Positions 5,387 to 6,244 of a DNA stretch of 6,244 nt are shown here, piece after piece. Under the pieces are notes generated by a model. That model saw nothing but the letters and a program-made list of their open reading frames with translations, ran no database searches and was not told the origin of the DNA. Each line of letters opens with the position of its first letter. The stretch's first letter is position 1. This DNA is from Prevotellaceae bacterium UBA711 (GTDB lineage: Bacteria; Bacteroidota; Bacteroidia; Bacteroidales; Bacteroidaceae), in assembly GCA_002297545.1 (NCBI GenBank), contig DBLZ01000105.1, positions 944-7,187 on the forward strand, given 5' to 3'. Made by a program: the position numbers and the translations under genes.

Positions 5387-6244
5387 ATGGAAGAGATTTT
5401 CAACATCATCAACGGCATGTCGCCGTATTTGCTTCTTGGCTTCCTGCTGGCAGGCCTGATGCATGCTTTCGTGCCCGGCAAGTTCTACACCAAGTACCTC
5501 TCAAGACGTTCGTTCAGCAGCGTTCTGAACGCCGCTCTGCTCGGCATCCCTCTGCCTCTGTGCTCTTGTGGCGTGATTCCCACAGCCATGTCGCTGAGGA
5601 AGGAGGGCGCATCGAAGGGTGCTGTCGTTTCCTTCCTCGTTGCCACCCCTCAGACGGGTGTCGATTCCATCATGGCCACGTTCTCCCTTATGGGACTCCC
5701 GTTTGCCGTCCTTCGCCCGATAGCGGCATTGGTGACGGCTGTATTCGGCGGCTTTATCGCCGACAAGGCAGACAAAGGCACAGAGGACGTGAATACCCAA
5801 GGCACAGATACGCAGACGCATGACACATGCTGCTGTCACAAACACGAGCACGAAGTGGAACACTCCTGCCATTGCCACGGAGAGCAGAAGCACGAGGCAG
5901 GATGCGCTTGCCACTGTAGCGAGGAGCGTAATTCTGAGCCCGAGCACACCTACCACTGCCACAGTGGGCAGGAGCACGCCGCCTGCCACGGCAACAAGTC
6001 CCTCCTCACCAAGTTCAAGAAAGCTCTCACCTATGCCTACATAGACATGATGGAGGATATAGGCAAGTGGCTCGCCATAGGCCTTGTGGTTGCCGGTCTG
6101 CTGACCGTATATGTTCCCACGGAATGGTTCGCCATCTTCCAGGGCAACACTCTTGCCAGCATGATACTTGTGCTTTGCATTGCCATGCCCATGTATCTGT
6201 GCGCCACCGGCAGCATACCCATTGCCGTTGCACTGATGCTTAAA
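5387..6244 (+). CDS. SO_0444-type Cu/Zn efflux permease, 3' truncated
   Basis: The first 286 residues of an inner-membrane permease of the ArsP/YraQ-like (DUF318) superfamily; the frame is still open at the window edge. Hydrophobic segments lie at about 11-29, 46-68, 78-103, 105-125, 226-243 and 256-274. The family hallmark PLCSCGVIP (57-65) follows the second segment's start, and a related LCATGSIP (271-278) marks the second half, consistent with internal duplication. Between the halves, residues 145-201 form a hydrophilic loop with 10 Cys and 14 His (for example CCCHKHEH and CHCHGE), a likely cytosolic metal-binding domain. Such loops define the SO_0444 group of putative Cu/Zn exporters. 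The ATG at 5387 is chosen because the first membrane segment follows directly and a promoter ends 34 bp upstream. The Fur-family gene before it supports a metal-resistance role. The exact metal is not determined. Confidence 0.93.
   Translation, partial: MEEIFNIINGMSPYLLLGFLLAGLMHAFVPGKFYTKYLSRRSFSSVLNAALLGIPLPLCSCGVIPTAMSLRKEGASKGAVVSFLVATPQTGVDSIMATFSLMGLPFAVLRPIAALVTAVFGGFIADKADKGTEDVNTQGTDTQTHDTCCCHKHEHEVEHSCHCHGEQKHEAGCACHCSEERNSEPEHTYHCHSGQEHAACHGNKSLLTKFKKALTYAYIDMMEDIGKWLAIGLVVAGLLTVYVPTEWFAIFQGNTLASMILVLCIAMPMYLCATGSIPIAVALMLK

Noticed and set aside
5501..5989. 162-codon minus-strand ORF
   Set aside because: Shadow of the efflux permease; the + frame carries the family motifs and the metal-binding loop.

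Overview
The window reads as chromosomal DNA of a Bacteroidales bacterium, probably Prevotella-like. The protein families point there: a long SppA, a DUF5687-type ABC permease and an SO_0444-type metal permease. Genes start without Shine-Dalgarno sequences, and several start regions carry the Bacteroidetes -7 promoter box TAnnTTTG. Isoleucine is often encoded by ATA. The genus is an inference.

Layout. Positions 1-628 hold no convincing protein gene. They contain an 11-bp tandem repeat, then a roughly 225-nt sequence that folds into one long interrupted hairpin with about 66 base pairs. Its closing stem, asymmetric central bubble and long apical stem resemble a 6S RNA. A promoter-like sequence precedes it, and a probable sppA promoter follows at 534-541. 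The gene sppA (629-2401) encodes a membrane-anchored signal peptide peptidase with both catalytic residues present. The 151-bp gap after it holds a nested inverted repeat (three-way-junction geometry) that overlaps a perfect TAnnTTTG box.

Four more genes follow on the same strand: a multi-spanning ABC permease subunit (2553-4052), its ATPase (4127-4867), a Fur-family metalloregulator only 2 bp later (4870-5295), and a Cu/Zn-type efflux permease with a Cys/His-rich cytoplasmic loop (5387 to the window end, truncated). The last gene has its own promoter-like sequence, with an 8-bp inverted repeat across it.

How they may work together. The regulator and the permease form a plausible metal-sensing and export pair, in which the regulator could act at the inverted repeat before the permease. 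The tight coupling of the ABC exporter to the regulator suggests, but does not prove, that the exporter belongs to the same envelope or metal response. All five protein genes are on the + strand; the long minus-strand ORFs are shadows of them.
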